64,000 nucleotides of DNA, from assembly GCA_965214635.1 (NCBI GenBank), contig OZ243964.1, positions 1,612,001 to 1,676,000 on the forward strand. Direction: 5' to 3'. The DNA is from Bin90 sp965214635. Lineage in GTDB: Bacteria > Chloroflexota > Dehalococcoidia > Lucifugimonadales > JADFKI01. Under the pieces are notes generated by a model, which was given only the letters and a program-made list of their open reading frames with translations, did no database searches and was not told where the DNA came from. The position numbers and the translations under genes are program-made. Shown in pieces: positions 36,101 through 44,741 of the stretch (within the stretch, counting starts at the first letter, position 1; every line of letters begins with the position of its first letter).

Positions 36101-36481
36101 CTAGGCATATATGCGTGGATGAACAATGTTAGTAACTGGGCGCAAAATCCGTATAGCCTTCTTCTCAATCTGGCGAAGTTCGTTTTCTGGTCTGTTCAGC
36201 GGAATGTACGATACATATATCTCGTGTGTGAAGGCACTGAAATATGATTCTAATTTGGCATTGTGTGGAGTCATCCGATGTTGATACATACGCCGTTGAA
36301 TATCAATGCTTATTCCAACATAAATGCAGCATTGATGAACCCAAAATGCGTATAGCCCGCTAGTGCCGCTTCTGACGCGGTTATGATAGTTGTATGTGAA
36401 CGGATTACACTGTGACCGAAGTGCGTCTATGATATAGTCGGTAGTTGTGCAATCAAACACCGCACAGTCCTTCACATTCAT
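36101..36481 (-). CDS. GIY-YIG nuclease-domain protein
   Basis: 126 aa. The GIY-YIG core runs from GLYAF (42-46) through CIYVGIS (52-58), IQRRMYQH (61-68, catalytic Arg) to ENELRQIEKKAI (99-110, metal-binding Glu). A stand-alone single-domain nuclease; the N-terminal 40 residues could contact DNA. The start at 36481 overlaps the end of the PP-loop gene by 29 nt in another frame; an alternative start at 36532 would overlap further. Probably cuts or nicks DNA, in concert with its neighbours. Confidence 0.78.
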   Translation of the reverse strand: MNVKDCAVFDCTTTDYIIDALRSQCNPFTYNYHNRVRSGTSGLYAFWVHQCCIYVGISIDIQRRMYQHRMTPHNAKLESYFSAFTHEIYVSYIPLNRPENELRQIEKKAIRILRPVTNIVHPRIYA

Positions 36482-37289
36482 TGCCAAACAGCGAGAGCTG
36501 CTCGGATTCGTCAAAAGCCGCATCGAAGTCAATCTCGCTAAGGGGTGTCAGGCTGCTGTGCAAATATATCTCGCTGCCGAAACGCCCTGCTGATTTCGGG
36601 GAACGCAACGCATTATCTACATAGACAGCGTCGTCCCAAGCCTCTGGATCGAAGTGCTTTATCCTTGCCCACTCAGCGTTGGTGTGATACGGGCATCCAA
36701 TACACGCGCTGCGCGGTAGCTCGTGGTTAGAGTAGCGCTCGTAGAACCAAGCCTTACAGTCTGTGCGAGTGAAGCCCATGTCGATGAGCGGCCAGCGATG
36801 GTCAATCCACGGCTGTCGGCTTGGCTTCATCCTGATCGCTTCGTCCCTGCTTATGCCTATCCACAGCTCCACAAATATGCCTTGCGGCACACGCTGTCCG
36901 TAGCCTAAACCGAGTAGATCCCGCAGCTCGTATTCAATAGGCGTAACTTTGTATTCGCGCGTACACTGTCGCTTGATGATGCTTGTTTTGCCACTGGAAG
37001 CCGAGCGCACGAATGCGGGGATGGAGGTAAAGCGTTGTCCGGTGGAGTTGGTGCCGGCCAAAATGTCTTCTCGGATGTTAGACTTGCTAACGCGCTGTAT
37101 CGGGAATGGGAGGCGCTGCTCAAGCCAACTTATATGTTCATAAACCTCTTTAGGTTCCCAGCCTGTGTCTGCAAACACAGCAAAGTCGGGCATAGGTTTA
37201 ATTAGTCCTTCGACTGCCATCAAGGCGACAACGGAACTCTGCACTCCACCTCCGAGTGATATTACCGTAAGTTCGGCTTCGCCTGCCAT
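36453..37289 (-). CDS. PP-loop ATPase, PAPS-reductase/DndC-like
   Basis: 278 aa. PP-loop SLGGGVQSS (11-19), FADTGWEP (39-46) and a cysteine set QC (109) plus CIGCPYH (196-202), which may hold an Fe-S cluster or zinc. This is the PAPS-reductase-like family found in phages and modification islands, related to DndC, which activates or transfers sulfur in phosphorothioation. Sulfate reduction is unlikely, as no cys genes are nearby. The start at 37289 follows a GGAGG site. First gene of the three-gene operon; AT-richer than the flanking metabolic genes. Confidence 0.82.
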   Translation of the reverse strand: MAGEAELTVISLGGGVQSSVVALMAVEGLIKPMPDFAVFADTGWEPKEVYEHISWLEQRLPFPIQRVSKSNIREDILAGTNSTGQRFTSIPAFVRSASSGKTSIIKRQCTREYKVTPIEYELRDLLGLGYGQRVPQGIFVELWIGISRDEAIRMKPSRQPWIDHRWPLIDMGFTRTDCKAWFYERYSNHELPRSACIGCPYHTNAEWARIKHFDPEAWDDAVYVDNALRSPKSAGRFGSEIYLHSSLTPLSEIDFDAAFDESEQLSLFGNECEGLCGV

Positions 37290-37374
37290 ACACCAGCCTC
37301 CAATTGAGTCGAACACTTCTTATTTGCAATGACAACTAGATGAACATTGTCAACAGGCGTCATACTGAGAGCGC

Positions 37375-38592
37375 CTATACCCCGACTACCTGCTCGTCCA
37401 CCAGCGCCTGCACCTGCTCGTCCGAGTAGTTGAGGATGTCTTGCAGGAGTTCCTTGCTGTGCTGCCCGACGGTGGGGGCGGACCCGACTACCATCGGCGT
37501 GCGGCTGAACTTTATCATCTTGCCGGTAACCCACATCGTCCCTGCAACCGGGTCTGGCACTTCCATCATGATCTCGCGCTCGTGGAGCTGGGGTTCGTTG
37601 GCGGCTTGCTCGGTGGTGTTGACGGGGGCGCAGGGTATGCTGAGTTCGGAGAGCTGCTCGACGGCTTGCTTGGTGGTGCGCTGCTTGAGCCACCCGGAGA
37701 TCTCTTCCTCGAGCACATCGCTGTGCTGAGTGCGCAGGTCGCGTGTCTCAAAGCGCGGGTCTTGCAGCCATTCCTGCCGTTCGAGCGCCTCGCAAATGCG
37801 AAGCCACATATTGTCATTGCCCGCAGCGAGTATGACATACCCGTCGGCGGTCTCATACATGCCTCCGAAGGGTGTGCCGCCGCCGCCGATAGCGGAGTCG
37901 GGGCGCGTCGTCTCTACGCCCCCGCCCAGATACGCCGATATGGGGATTTCGTTCACGGTGAAGCCGGTATCGGCGAGCGAAACTTCCAGCGCCTGCCCCT
38001 CGCCCGAGATCTCGCGCTCGCGCAGCGCCCCCAGCGCACCGATGCAGGCGTGCAGCGCCGTGATGCGGTCTATCAGTGGGAAGTAGGTCTTGATGGGTGG
38101 CAGGTCGGCGTAGCCGGTGAGCGACATCAGCCCTCCCATCGCCTGCCCGATGGGGTCGAAGCCCACCTTGTCGCGATTGGGGCCGTACTGCCCGTACGCT
38201 GACACATTTATCATGATGATTTTGGGGTTGAGCTTCTTGATCGTTTCGTAGCCGAAGCCCATGATGTCTATCGTGCCGGGGCGGAAGTTTTGCAGCAGGA
38301 TGTCGGACACCTTGACAAGGTCGCGCAGCACTTCCTTGCCCTTGTCGGTGCGGAGGTTGATGGCGAGGCTCTTCTTGCCGCTGTTGTACTGCACCCAGTA
38401 GGCGGACTGACCGCGAACGCGTGGGCCGTTGGCGCGGCTTTCGTCGCCGCGGATGCTCTCGACCTTGATGACCTCAGCGCCCATACGCGCAAACATCAAG
38501 GCGCAGCGCGGTCCCGCCTGATAGCGCCCAAGGTCGATTACCCGAATGCCCTCCAGCGGCGTGTTGAGTTTCCTACCGTTGTTATCAGCCAT
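37375..38592 (-). CDS. CaiB/BaiF family CoA-transferase
   Basis: 405 aa, full length. LEGIRVIDLGRYQAGPRCALMFARMGAEVIKVE (the family start, about 13-45), NFRPG and GFGYE, and the catalytic-region segment ALEVSLADTGF with an aspartate in the position typical of the family. The glycine loop appears as GGGGTPFGGMY. Transfers CoA between carboxylic acids. A crotonase gene lies 110 nt upstream on the same strand, which suggests activation followed by beta-oxidation-type hydration of the same acid. Confidence 0.9.
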   Translation of the reverse strand: MADNNGRKLNTPLEGIRVIDLGRYQAGPRCALMFARMGAEVIKVESIRGDESRANGPRVRGQSAYWVQYNSGKKSLAINLRTDKGKEVLRDLVKVSDILLQNFRPGTIDIMGFGYETIKKLNPKIIMINVSAYGQYGPNRDKVGFDPIGQAMGGLMSLTGYADLPPIKTYFPLIDRITALHACIGALGALREREISGEGQALEVSLADTGFTVNEIPISAYLGGGVETTRPDSAIGGGGTPFGGMYETADGYVILAAGNDNMWLRICEALERQEWLQDPRFETRDLRTQHSDVLEEEISGWLKQRTTKQAVEQLSELSIPCAPVNTTEQAANEPQLHEREIMMEVPDPVAGTMWVTGKMIKFSRTPMVVGSAPTVGQHSKELLQDILNYSDEQVQALVDEQVVGV

Positions 38593-38702
38593 TTCTACCT
38601 CTTTGGGGGGAAGGTTTTATGTGAAGCCCAACCATACCAGATTTAAGCGGTTAGCGGTTGGTCTGCGGGACGATGGCGAAATCCGATGCCTGACAGCAGC
38701 CC

Positions 38703-39461
38703 CTACTTCCGACCCTTACGGGCGATGAAGTCTTTGAAGCCATCCTCTACGGAGGTGGGGCTAAGCTTGCCGCGTTGGGCTTCGGCTTCGTGGTCGTACA
38801 TCCAGCGCCACTCTGCGCCGATGTCCTCTATCATAAGCTCCTTGATGCCCTGCACCATGCGGGCATCTGCGCCAGCAATCTGCTTGGCGATGTCCTCTGC
38901 CTTGGGCATCAGCTCATCAGCGCTGACGAGGTGGTTCAGCAGCCCGATGCGATACGCCTCTTCGGCATCCACCACGCAGGTGGTGAACAGCAGCTCCTTC
39001 GCCTTGGGCCAGCCAACCTGCATGGGTAGGCTCCATGTGGAGTTCACACGCCCGTAGGATGCGGCAAGGAAGCGGAAGCGCGTCCGTTCGCAGCCCACGC
39101 GAATGTCGAAGCTGGACGCCATCACAGCGCCGCCGCCGTATGCCAGCCCGTTCAGCGCGCCGATGGTGGGCTTGGTGCAAGACGCCACATGCCACGCATA
39201 CTCGGAGCGGTTCGGGTCTGGCGGCGGCGGATTCTCGGCGTCGCGGAGCTGCTCGTGGATGTCTGCGCCGGCGGAGAACGCACGCTCTCCCGTGCCGGTA
39301 AAGATGACGGCTTTCACATCGTCGTCGGCTTCCATATCGCTGATAGCAGCATCCACCTCGCGATACAGCCGCTTGCTCAGGGCGTTGAGCACCTTCGGGC
39401 GGTTCAGGCGTATAACGCCCACGCCATCTTCTTTGCTTACTACGATGTCCTCATAACTCAC
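38703..39461 (-). CDS. Enoyl-CoA hydratase/isomerase (crotonase) family protein
   Basis: 252 aa. NRPKVLNALS start, oxyanion-hole strands AFSAGADIHE (about 62-71) and GALNGLAYGGGAVMA. The usual first catalytic Glu position near ASYGRVNSTW is not clearly Glu, so hydratase activity is not assured; isomerase or hydrolase chemistry is possible. Start is GTG at 39461, overlapping the stop of a small upstream frame. Confidence 0.88.
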   Translation of the reverse strand: MSYEDIVVSKEDGVGVIRLNRPKVLNALSKRLYREVDAAISDMEADDDVKAVIFTGTGERAFSAGADIHEQLRDAENPPPPDPNRSEYAWHVASCTKPTIGALNGLAYGGGAVMASSFDIRVGCERTRFRFLAASYGRVNSTWSLPMQVGWPKAKELLFTTCVVDAEEAYRIGLLNHLVSADELMPKAEDIAKQIAGADARMVQGIKELMIEDIGAEWRWMYDHEAEAQRGKLSPTSVEDGFKDFIARKGRK

Positions 39462-39681
39462 GGCAACGCTCCACGATTTCTGTTCGGCTGTCCAGCTTGT
39501 CCAACTCGTCCGACAGGCGGGCGAGTATCCGATTGTTCAGTGTGCAGTATAAATCAGAGCAGCCGATAGCGTCAAAGCGCGCCCCGCCGGAGATAGCCGT
39601 TCGCAAAACATGCACGGGGACACCAAGCATAGCGGATGCCGCAGCACCCACAGGCACATAGACGCCATCACTACCCCACAA
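39451..39681 (-). CDS. Small hypothetical protein, possible helix-turn-helix
   Basis: 76 aa. The segment SAMLGVPVHVLRTAIS could be a short helix-turn-helix of the MerR/excisionase sort, followed by a helical tail. It overlaps the crotonase start by 11 nt, which would fit translational coupling, but there is no strong ribosome site and no family recognised. May not be real. Confidence 0.35.
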   Translation of the reverse strand: MWGSDGVYVPVGAAASAMLGVPVHVLRTAISGGARFDAIGCSDLYCTLNNRILARLSDELDKLDSRTEIVERCREL

Positions 39682-39711
39682 TCTAGGGACTGCCGCTATC
39701 GGTGAAAAGCT

Positions 39712-40029
39712 TTACGGCAGGGGGATGGCGATGGACACACGGGTTTCGTCCCCGACGGCGCGCGTGGTGTGTCCCTGCCCGGTTGTGTCCTCAGCGAGCA
39801 TCATATCGCCAGCGCCAAGCGTGTACACCGTGCCATCGCCCAAGCCTATCTCTACCTGACCAGCGAGCGTAACGATGTACTGACGCTGCGGCGCCGGATG
39901 CCAGTCGATGAAGTAGCCCGGCTCTTGTTTGCGAACGACTATGCCGGTGGCGTCTTGCACATCCGGCGGCTCGTAGCCCTCATCCATGTGCGACTGCCCG
40001 TCGTCCCCGGTGTATAGCCTGTAGAACAT
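39712..40029 (-). CDS. Cupin-fold protein
   Basis: 105 aa. Cupin motif 1 region DWHPAPQRQYIVTLAGQVEIGLGDG and motif 2 GAGDMMLAEDTTGQGHTT. Histidines at DWHP and GQGH are candidate metal ligands; the usual second His of motif 1 is Gln or Arg here, so metal binding may be altered. Small stand-alone cupin of unknown substrate. Confidence 0.75.
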   Translation of the reverse strand: MFYRLYTGDDGQSHMDEGYEPPDVQDATGIVVRKQEPGYFIDWHPAPQRQYIVTLAGQVEIGLGDGTVYTLGAGDMMLAEDTTGQGHTTRAVGDETRVSIAIPLP

Positions 40030-40102
40030 ATCCTGCCTCCGGTATTATCTTGCCGATTGCCGAACGACTTGCGGTATGCGGCAGCACGGCGCTTACCCAC
40101 AC

Positions 40103-40912
40103 CTACTCGGCTAGCCCCGCTTTCGCCTTTGCGGCAATGCCCTCGTACTCGGCAAGCACATCGTTGCTGAGCAGCACGGTGGGCTTGGATGTGTCACGGT
40201 ACTCGGGGCGCAGATCGAGCCTGCCGAGGAAGTCCAAGCCCAACTCCGACGCCAGCTCTTCGCCTGCGCCGCTGCCGAAAATGTCGCCGGAGAAGTTCTC
40301 CACCACGCCCAGCACATTCACCTGAAGCTTGCGTATCATGTTGATGGAGCGCTTGGCGTCTATCTTGGCAAGCTCTTGCGGTGTGGTTACTACGATGAAG
40401 CCGTCCAGTTCCAGCGTCTGCATTACGGTGAGCGGGGCGTCGGATGTGCCGGGCGGCAGGTCGATGATGAGGTAGTCGAGTTCGCCCCAATCGGTGGTTT
40501 GCAGTAGCTGGTTGATGGCGTTGTGCACCATTGGCCCGCGCCAGATGATGGCTTCCTCTTCGTTCTGCTGGAAGAATCCCATGGACATCACCTTGACGCC
40601 GAAGCGCTCGGAGGGGATCATGCGGTTGTCTCCGCCTACGGTCGGGCGCTCGGCGACCTTCATCGCGCGCACCACATTGGGGCAGTCGATGTCCACATCC
40701 AAGATGCCCACGCTTTCGCCCTTGTGCGCAAGTGCGGCGGCGAGGTTAATGGCGACGGTGGTCTTGCCCACGCCGCCCTTGCCGCTGTAGACGCCAATCT
40801 TGTACCGTATCTGCGACAGGGCGTCGGCGACTTGGCGCTTCTGCTCGAACTGGCGCTTCATCGCCTCTATGCGCTGGCGCGCCTGTGCTGCCTGTCTGGG
40901 GTTCATCGTCAT
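40103..40912 (-). CDS. Mrp/ApbC/NBP35-family ATPase
   Basis: 269 aa. Deviant Walker A SGKGGVGKT (43-51), switch LDVDIDCPN and IIDLPPGTSD. Basic coiled-coil-like N-terminus (1-35). Fe-S scaffold/carrier family, but the usual CPxC cluster-binding motif after VVENxS is missing: here ENFSGDIFGSG has no cysteine. A MIP18-type partner gene lies upstream at 41.1 kb on the same strand. Role in Fe-S or metal-cofactor assembly is likely, but cluster binding must differ from standard ApbC. Confidence 0.87.
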   Translation of the reverse strand: MTMNPRQAAQARQRIEAMKRQFEQKRQVADALSQIRYKIGVYSGKGGVGKTTVAINLAAALAHKGESVGILDVDIDCPNVVRAMKVAERPTVGGDNRMIPSERFGVKVMSMGFFQQNEEEAIIWRGPMVHNAINQLLQTTDWGELDYLIIDLPPGTSDAPLTVMQTLELDGFIVVTTPQELAKIDAKRSINMIRKLQVNVLGVVENFSGDIFGSGAGEELASELGLDFLGRLDLRPEYRDTSKPTVLLSNDVLAEYEGIAAKAKAGLAE

Positions 40913-41000
40913 CTGGGGACGCTCCTAGTGTTATGCGCGGGCTATGCGCCTTTGTCAGTGTTCTCTACGGGGATTTCCTACGCCGCACAGCCATCATAAG

Positions 41001-41122
41001 CCCAGTTTGTCCCATATGGCTAACCACCGACAACTGGCAACTCAAAGCCGCTTGTTGGGCAAAACTCACGCATAAACCCAGCCTGCCGCATATGGCGAAC
41101 CACCGACAACTGGTAACTCAAA
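41001..41122. repeat. Direct repeat of a 46-nt intergenic element
   Basis: Copies at 41001-41046 and 41077-41122, identical at about 40 of 46 positions, sharing AACCACCGACAACTGG. Related half-length matches occur at about 8411-8425, 25831-25850 (reverse) and 26831-26860 (reverse), so this is a dispersed intergenic repeat family. It lies between the Mrp and MIP18 genes. Confidence 0.75.
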
Positions 41123-41125
41123 AAC

Positions 41126-41440
41126 CTAGTCCAGCCCGAGCAGTTTCTTGCCCTCGTCGGTGATTTCGTCGGGAGTCCACGGCGGGTCGAAAACGAGGTC
41201 CACATTGATGTCGTCCACGCCCTCAAGCTCTGCGAGCCGCCATTCGGCTTGCTGTGCGATGTACGGCCCCATGCCGCAGCCGGCGAATGTGAGTGTCATC
41301 TGCACATCTATGTTGCCTTCGGCGAGTTTCACATCGCGCACCAGCCCTAGGTCAACGATGTTGACCGGTATCTCGGGGTCATACACATCTCTGAGCGCTT
41401 CGTACACATCGTTTAGTGTGAGTGTTGCTGCGTTAGTCAT
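41126..41440 (-). CDS. MIP18/DUF59-family Fe-S assembly protein
   Basis: 104 aa. VYEALRDVYDPEIPVNIVDLGLV is the DUF59 signature, followed by MTLTFAGCGMG with the conserved cysteine. Family members (SufT, PaaD, CIAO2) help deliver Fe-S clusters. The start at 41440 is set by GGAGG eight nt upstream. It pairs functionally with the downstream Mrp ATPase despite the repeat-filled 213-nt gap. Confidence 0.88.
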   Translation of the reverse strand: MTNAATLTLNDVYEALRDVYDPEIPVNIVDLGLVRDVKLAEGNIDVQMTLTFAGCGMGPYIAQQAEWRLAELEGVDDINVDLVFDPPWTPDEITDEGKKLLGLD

Positions 41441-41651
41441 AGCGTTGCCTCCGCGTGTATCTGTGCTTTTGGTCGACATTATATACCATCAAGGCTAATG
41501 TTGTGCAGAAGATGTTCGCAGAAAGTGAAAGTGCTCTGCGCTGCGTATCCGTCGATATGCTTGTTCGCATCGCTATCTTTCTTTGCGAACCTCTGTCGGC
41601 TTTTTGGTCGGCATTGGCGGCTATGGATGTGGCGTTGGCGGCAGCCGTGAA

Positions 41652-43625
41652 TCAACTCGCCAGCACCTTGCGCAGATCTACTATCTGGTCGCGCAGCAGG
41701 GCGGCTTTCTCGAACTCGAGGTTGCGGGCGGCGGTCTTCATCTGCGTTTCGAGGTCTTTGACGAGGCGCAGGATGTCGTCTTTGGGCAGGTCGCCGTGCG
41801 TAACATACGGGGCGCTGGATTCGGCAACCGCCTTGACGCGCTCGGTGATGTCGTGGATGTTCTTGCGGATGCCCTGCGGCGTGATGCCATGCTCTCGGTT
41901 GTACGCCTCTTGGATGCTCCGGCGGCGCTCGGTCTCTTCGATGGCGTTCTTCATGGAGTCGGTAACCACATCGGCGTACATTATGACGCTGCCATCCACA
42001 TGGCGCGCCGCACGCCCGATGGTCTGTATCAGTGCGGTGAGCGAGCGCAGGTATCCCTCTTTGTCGGCGTCCAAGATGGCGACTAGGCTAACCTCGGGCA
42101 GGTCTATGCCCTCACGCAGCAGGTTGATGCCCACCACCACATCGTACACACCCAGCCGCAGGTCGCGCAGGATCTCACTGCGCTCGAGCGTGTCTATCTC
42201 CGAATGCAGGTAGTGCACCTTGATGCCCATTTCGCGCAGGTAGTCCGAAAGTTCCTCTGCCATGCGCTTGGTGAGCGTGGTAACGAGCGTGCGCTGCCCG
42301 CGCTCGATGCGCTGGCGTATCTGGTATAGCAGGTCGTCTATCTGCCCCGTCGTGGGCTTCACCTCTATGATGGGGTCTAGCAGCCCGGTGGGGCGGATGA
42401 CCTGCTCTACCATCGCCGCGCTGTGTTCGTACTCGTAGGGGCCGGGCGTGGCAGACACGAACACCGCTTGGTTGATGTGCCTTTCAAATTCCCCGAAGTT
42501 CAGAGGGCGGTTGTCGAGCGCGGAAGGCAGGCGGAAGCCGAACTCCACCAGCGTCTCTTTGCGCGACTGGTCGCCGCGATACATCCCGCGAATCTGCGGC
42601 AGCGTCATGTGCGACTCGTCCACGAACAGCAAATAGTCTTCGGGGAAGTAGTCGAGCAGGGTGTAGGGCTTGCTGCCGGCGGCGCGGCGCGCAAGGTGGC
42701 GCGAGTAGTTCTCCACGCCAGCGCAATATCCCGTCTCCAGCATCATCTCAAGGTCATATCGGGTGCGCGATTCCAGCCGCTCCGCCTCTAGAAGCTTGCC
42801 CTGCGTTCTGAAGTCTGCCACGCATTGGCGCAGTTCGGCTTCTATGTCGCCCACTGCCATCATCATCTTTTCCTGCGAGGTAACGAAGTGCTTTGCAGGG
42901 TATATCTCTATGTCGTCGCGCTCGCCGAGCAGCTCGCCGGTGAGCGGGTCCACGACCACGATGCGGTCCACTTCGTCGCCCCAGAACTCGATGCGGACGC
43001 CCACCTCTTCGTATGCGGGCAGAATCTCCATCGTGTCCCCGCGGATGCGGAACTTGCCGCGCGCAAAGTCCATGTCATTGCGCTCATACTGCATATCCAC
43101 GAGCTGACGGATGAGGAGTTTGCGACTGCGCTGTTCGCCCCGCCGCACATACGCCACGAAGCCCTGATACTCCTCGGGCGAGCCAAGCCCGAAGATGCAG
43201 GACACCGACGCCACGATGAGCGTGTCCCGCCGTGTGAGCAGCGCGCGTGTGGCGGCGTGGCGGAGCTTGTCCAGCTCTTCGTTGATGTCCGAGTCTTTCT
43301 CGATGTAGGTGTCGGTGCGCGGGACATACGCCTCCGGCTGATAGTAGTCGTAGTAGCTGACGAAGTACTCCACGGCGTTGTTGGGGAAGAACTCGCGGAA
43401 CTCTGTGGCGAGCTGGGCGGCGAGCGTCTTATTGTGCGCTATGACAAGCGTGGGGCGCTGCACCTTCTCTATGATGCACGCCATGGTAAAGGTCTTGCCG
43501 CTGCCGGTAACGCCCACGAGCGTCTGCTGCGTCAGCCCCTCGTCTATGCCGGCTGTGGCTTTGGCGATGGCGTGCGGCTGGTCGCCCGTGGGCACAAAGT
43601 CGGACACTATCTGAAAGTCGGGCAT
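41652..43625 (-). CDS. uvrB: Excinuclease ABC subunit B
   Basis: 657 aa. Walker A GVTGSGKT, the YYDYYQPEAYVP beta-hairpin region that inserts into DNA, DESHMTLPQIRGM (motif II), GINLLREGIDLPEVSLVAIL and QTIGRAARH (motifs V and VI), and a C-terminal UVR domain (KDLETQMKTAARNLEFEKAA). Complete damage-verification helicase-like protein of nucleotide excision repair. Start at 43625 (MPDFQIVSDF) with AGGACAAG upstream. uvrA and uvrC are not in the window. Confidence 0.97.
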   Translation of the reverse strand: MPDFQIVSDFVPTGDQPHAIAKATAGIDEGLTQQTLVGVTGSGKTFTMACIIEKVQRPTLVIAHNKTLAAQLATEFREFFPNNAVEYFVSYYDYYQPEAYVPRTDTYIEKDSDINEELDKLRHAATRALLTRRDTLIVASVSCIFGLGSPEEYQGFVAYVRRGEQRSRKLLIRQLVDMQYERNDMDFARGKFRIRGDTMEILPAYEEVGVRIEFWGDEVDRIVVVDPLTGELLGERDDIEIYPAKHFVTSQEKMMMAVGDIEAELRQCVADFRTQGKLLEAERLESRTRYDLEMMLETGYCAGVENYSRHLARRAAGSKPYTLLDYFPEDYLLFVDESHMTLPQIRGMYRGDQSRKETLVEFGFRLPSALDNRPLNFGEFERHINQAVFVSATPGPYEYEHSAAMVEQVIRPTGLLDPIIEVKPTTGQIDDLLYQIRQRIERGQRTLVTTLTKRMAEELSDYLREMGIKVHYLHSEIDTLERSEILRDLRLGVYDVVVGINLLREGIDLPEVSLVAILDADKEGYLRSLTALIQTIGRAARHVDGSVIMYADVVTDSMKNAIEETERRRSIQEAYNREHGITPQGIRKNIHDITERVKAVAESSAPYVTHGDLPKDDILRLVKDLETQMKTAARNLEFEKAALLRDQIVDLRKVLAS

Positions 43626-44002
43626 GTCTTGTCCTACCGATTGTCTTATTCCACCGGGCACCCCTCTTGGCGGCGCTCTGCGCTGGGGCTGCCATGTTCC
43701 TGTGAGCCATTATATGACACCTGCGGGGCAAGATACAGGGGCTTACGGGCGTGGTTAGATGCGCGCCGCCTGCTATACACACCCATGCCATACACCCAAT
43801 TGAGACGCATTGGGTTTGTGGACGCCGCAGCGCTCTTTCCCGATGTGGTGAACGGGGAAGGGGGAAACCTTGCCCACCTGCTCCATCGCAGCATTCTAGA
43901 CTCGAAAGTGCCAGTGTCAGGTGGCATGGATGGCAGCGGCGCAAAAAAGACGCCCATCGCGAGGGTGGGCGCCGGGGCGGCAAGCGACAGTTCGTCTAAT
44001 GG
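43626..44002. other. Intergenic region, no gene seen
   Basis: No convincing frame. Holds the uvrB upstream region, a 7-bp inverted repeat (ACCCAAT at 43794, ATTGGGT at 43809) and the minus-strand terminator of the next gene at its right end. Confidence 0.5.
43943..43972 (-). terminator. Rho-independent terminator
   Basis: CGCCCA (43951-43956) pairs with TGGGCG (43966-43971); on the minus strand the stem runs into six T. It lies about 30 nt beyond the stop of the membrane protein gene. Confidence 0.65.
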
Positions 44003-44542
44003 TTAATGGCTGGCAGCTAGCCGACTTTCAGTGTCTCTGTCTCTATTCCATACATGCTTGTGCATGCCCGAGCATATGAACACCACCACAGCGGGCAGAT
44101 ACACGAGCGTGTTCATCAGGGCGTGGAATATGACGCCATCAAAGTGCGAACCGAGTATGCCGGGCGTGCCCTGCAAGCCGGTGCTCAAAAACTGCACCAG
44201 CTTCATCGAATGCTCGACCATGTGGTAGCCCTGCATCAGCACCGCCATCCCAAGCACAGCGCCCAGCATCTTGTGCTGACTGCACACGCGGCTGCCGAAG
44301 CTCAGCCAGCCCAGCATTATGTATATGAGTGCGCCGAAGTACAGCAGGTTGAAGACGAAATGCACCTGCTCCACATCTAGTGCGCCTATCAGCCCGTGAT
44401 GCGATACGCTGTTGAGCACGAACTTCTGGATGATCTGGGAGATGTGTTCAACCATGTGCAAGAATTGGATGACCAGTGTCGCCACGAACATGTAGACGAA
44501 CTCTTTGAACGGCGTTACCTGAACTCTAGAGTTCAAGCGCAT
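44003..44542 (-). CDS. Histidine-rich four-helix membrane protein, unknown
   Basis: 179 aa. About four membrane helices (14-33, 58-80, 92-112, 138-160). Histidines repeat at helix ends: FLHMVEHISQ, GYHMVEHSMK and SHFDGVIFHALMN, a spacing that could bind haem or metal. No family recognised. Start at 44542 with GAGGGG nearby. Single gene with its own terminator. Confidence 0.6.
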   Translation of the reverse strand: MRLNSRVQVTPFKEFVYMFVATLVIQFLHMVEHISQIIQKFVLNSVSHHGLIGALDVEQVHFVFNLLYFGALIYIMLGWLSFGSRVCSQHKMLGAVLGMAVLMQGYHMVEHSMKLVQFLSTGLQGTPGILGSHFDGVIFHALMNTLVYLPAVVVFICSGMHKHVWNRDRDTESRLAASH

Positions 44543-44741
44543 AGCCTCATCCCCTCTGATTGCGCACCCGTGATTATTTGGGGGATATATATCACTTTGT
44601 GGCACATTTCGTCAAACCCGTGCAGCAGGCGTGCAGATACCCCTGTTAGAGGCGGGAGGTTCGACAGGGCAAGACCGGTTGCGGTCGTCGGGAGGCTGGC
44701 GTGGGCGAAAGATGCCTGCCTGCTATCCGACGGCTTGTGCG

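Noticed and set aside
42825..44006. Long plus-strand frame antisense to uvrB
   Set aside because: uvrB is unambiguous on the minus strand; this frame has no recognisable protein features.
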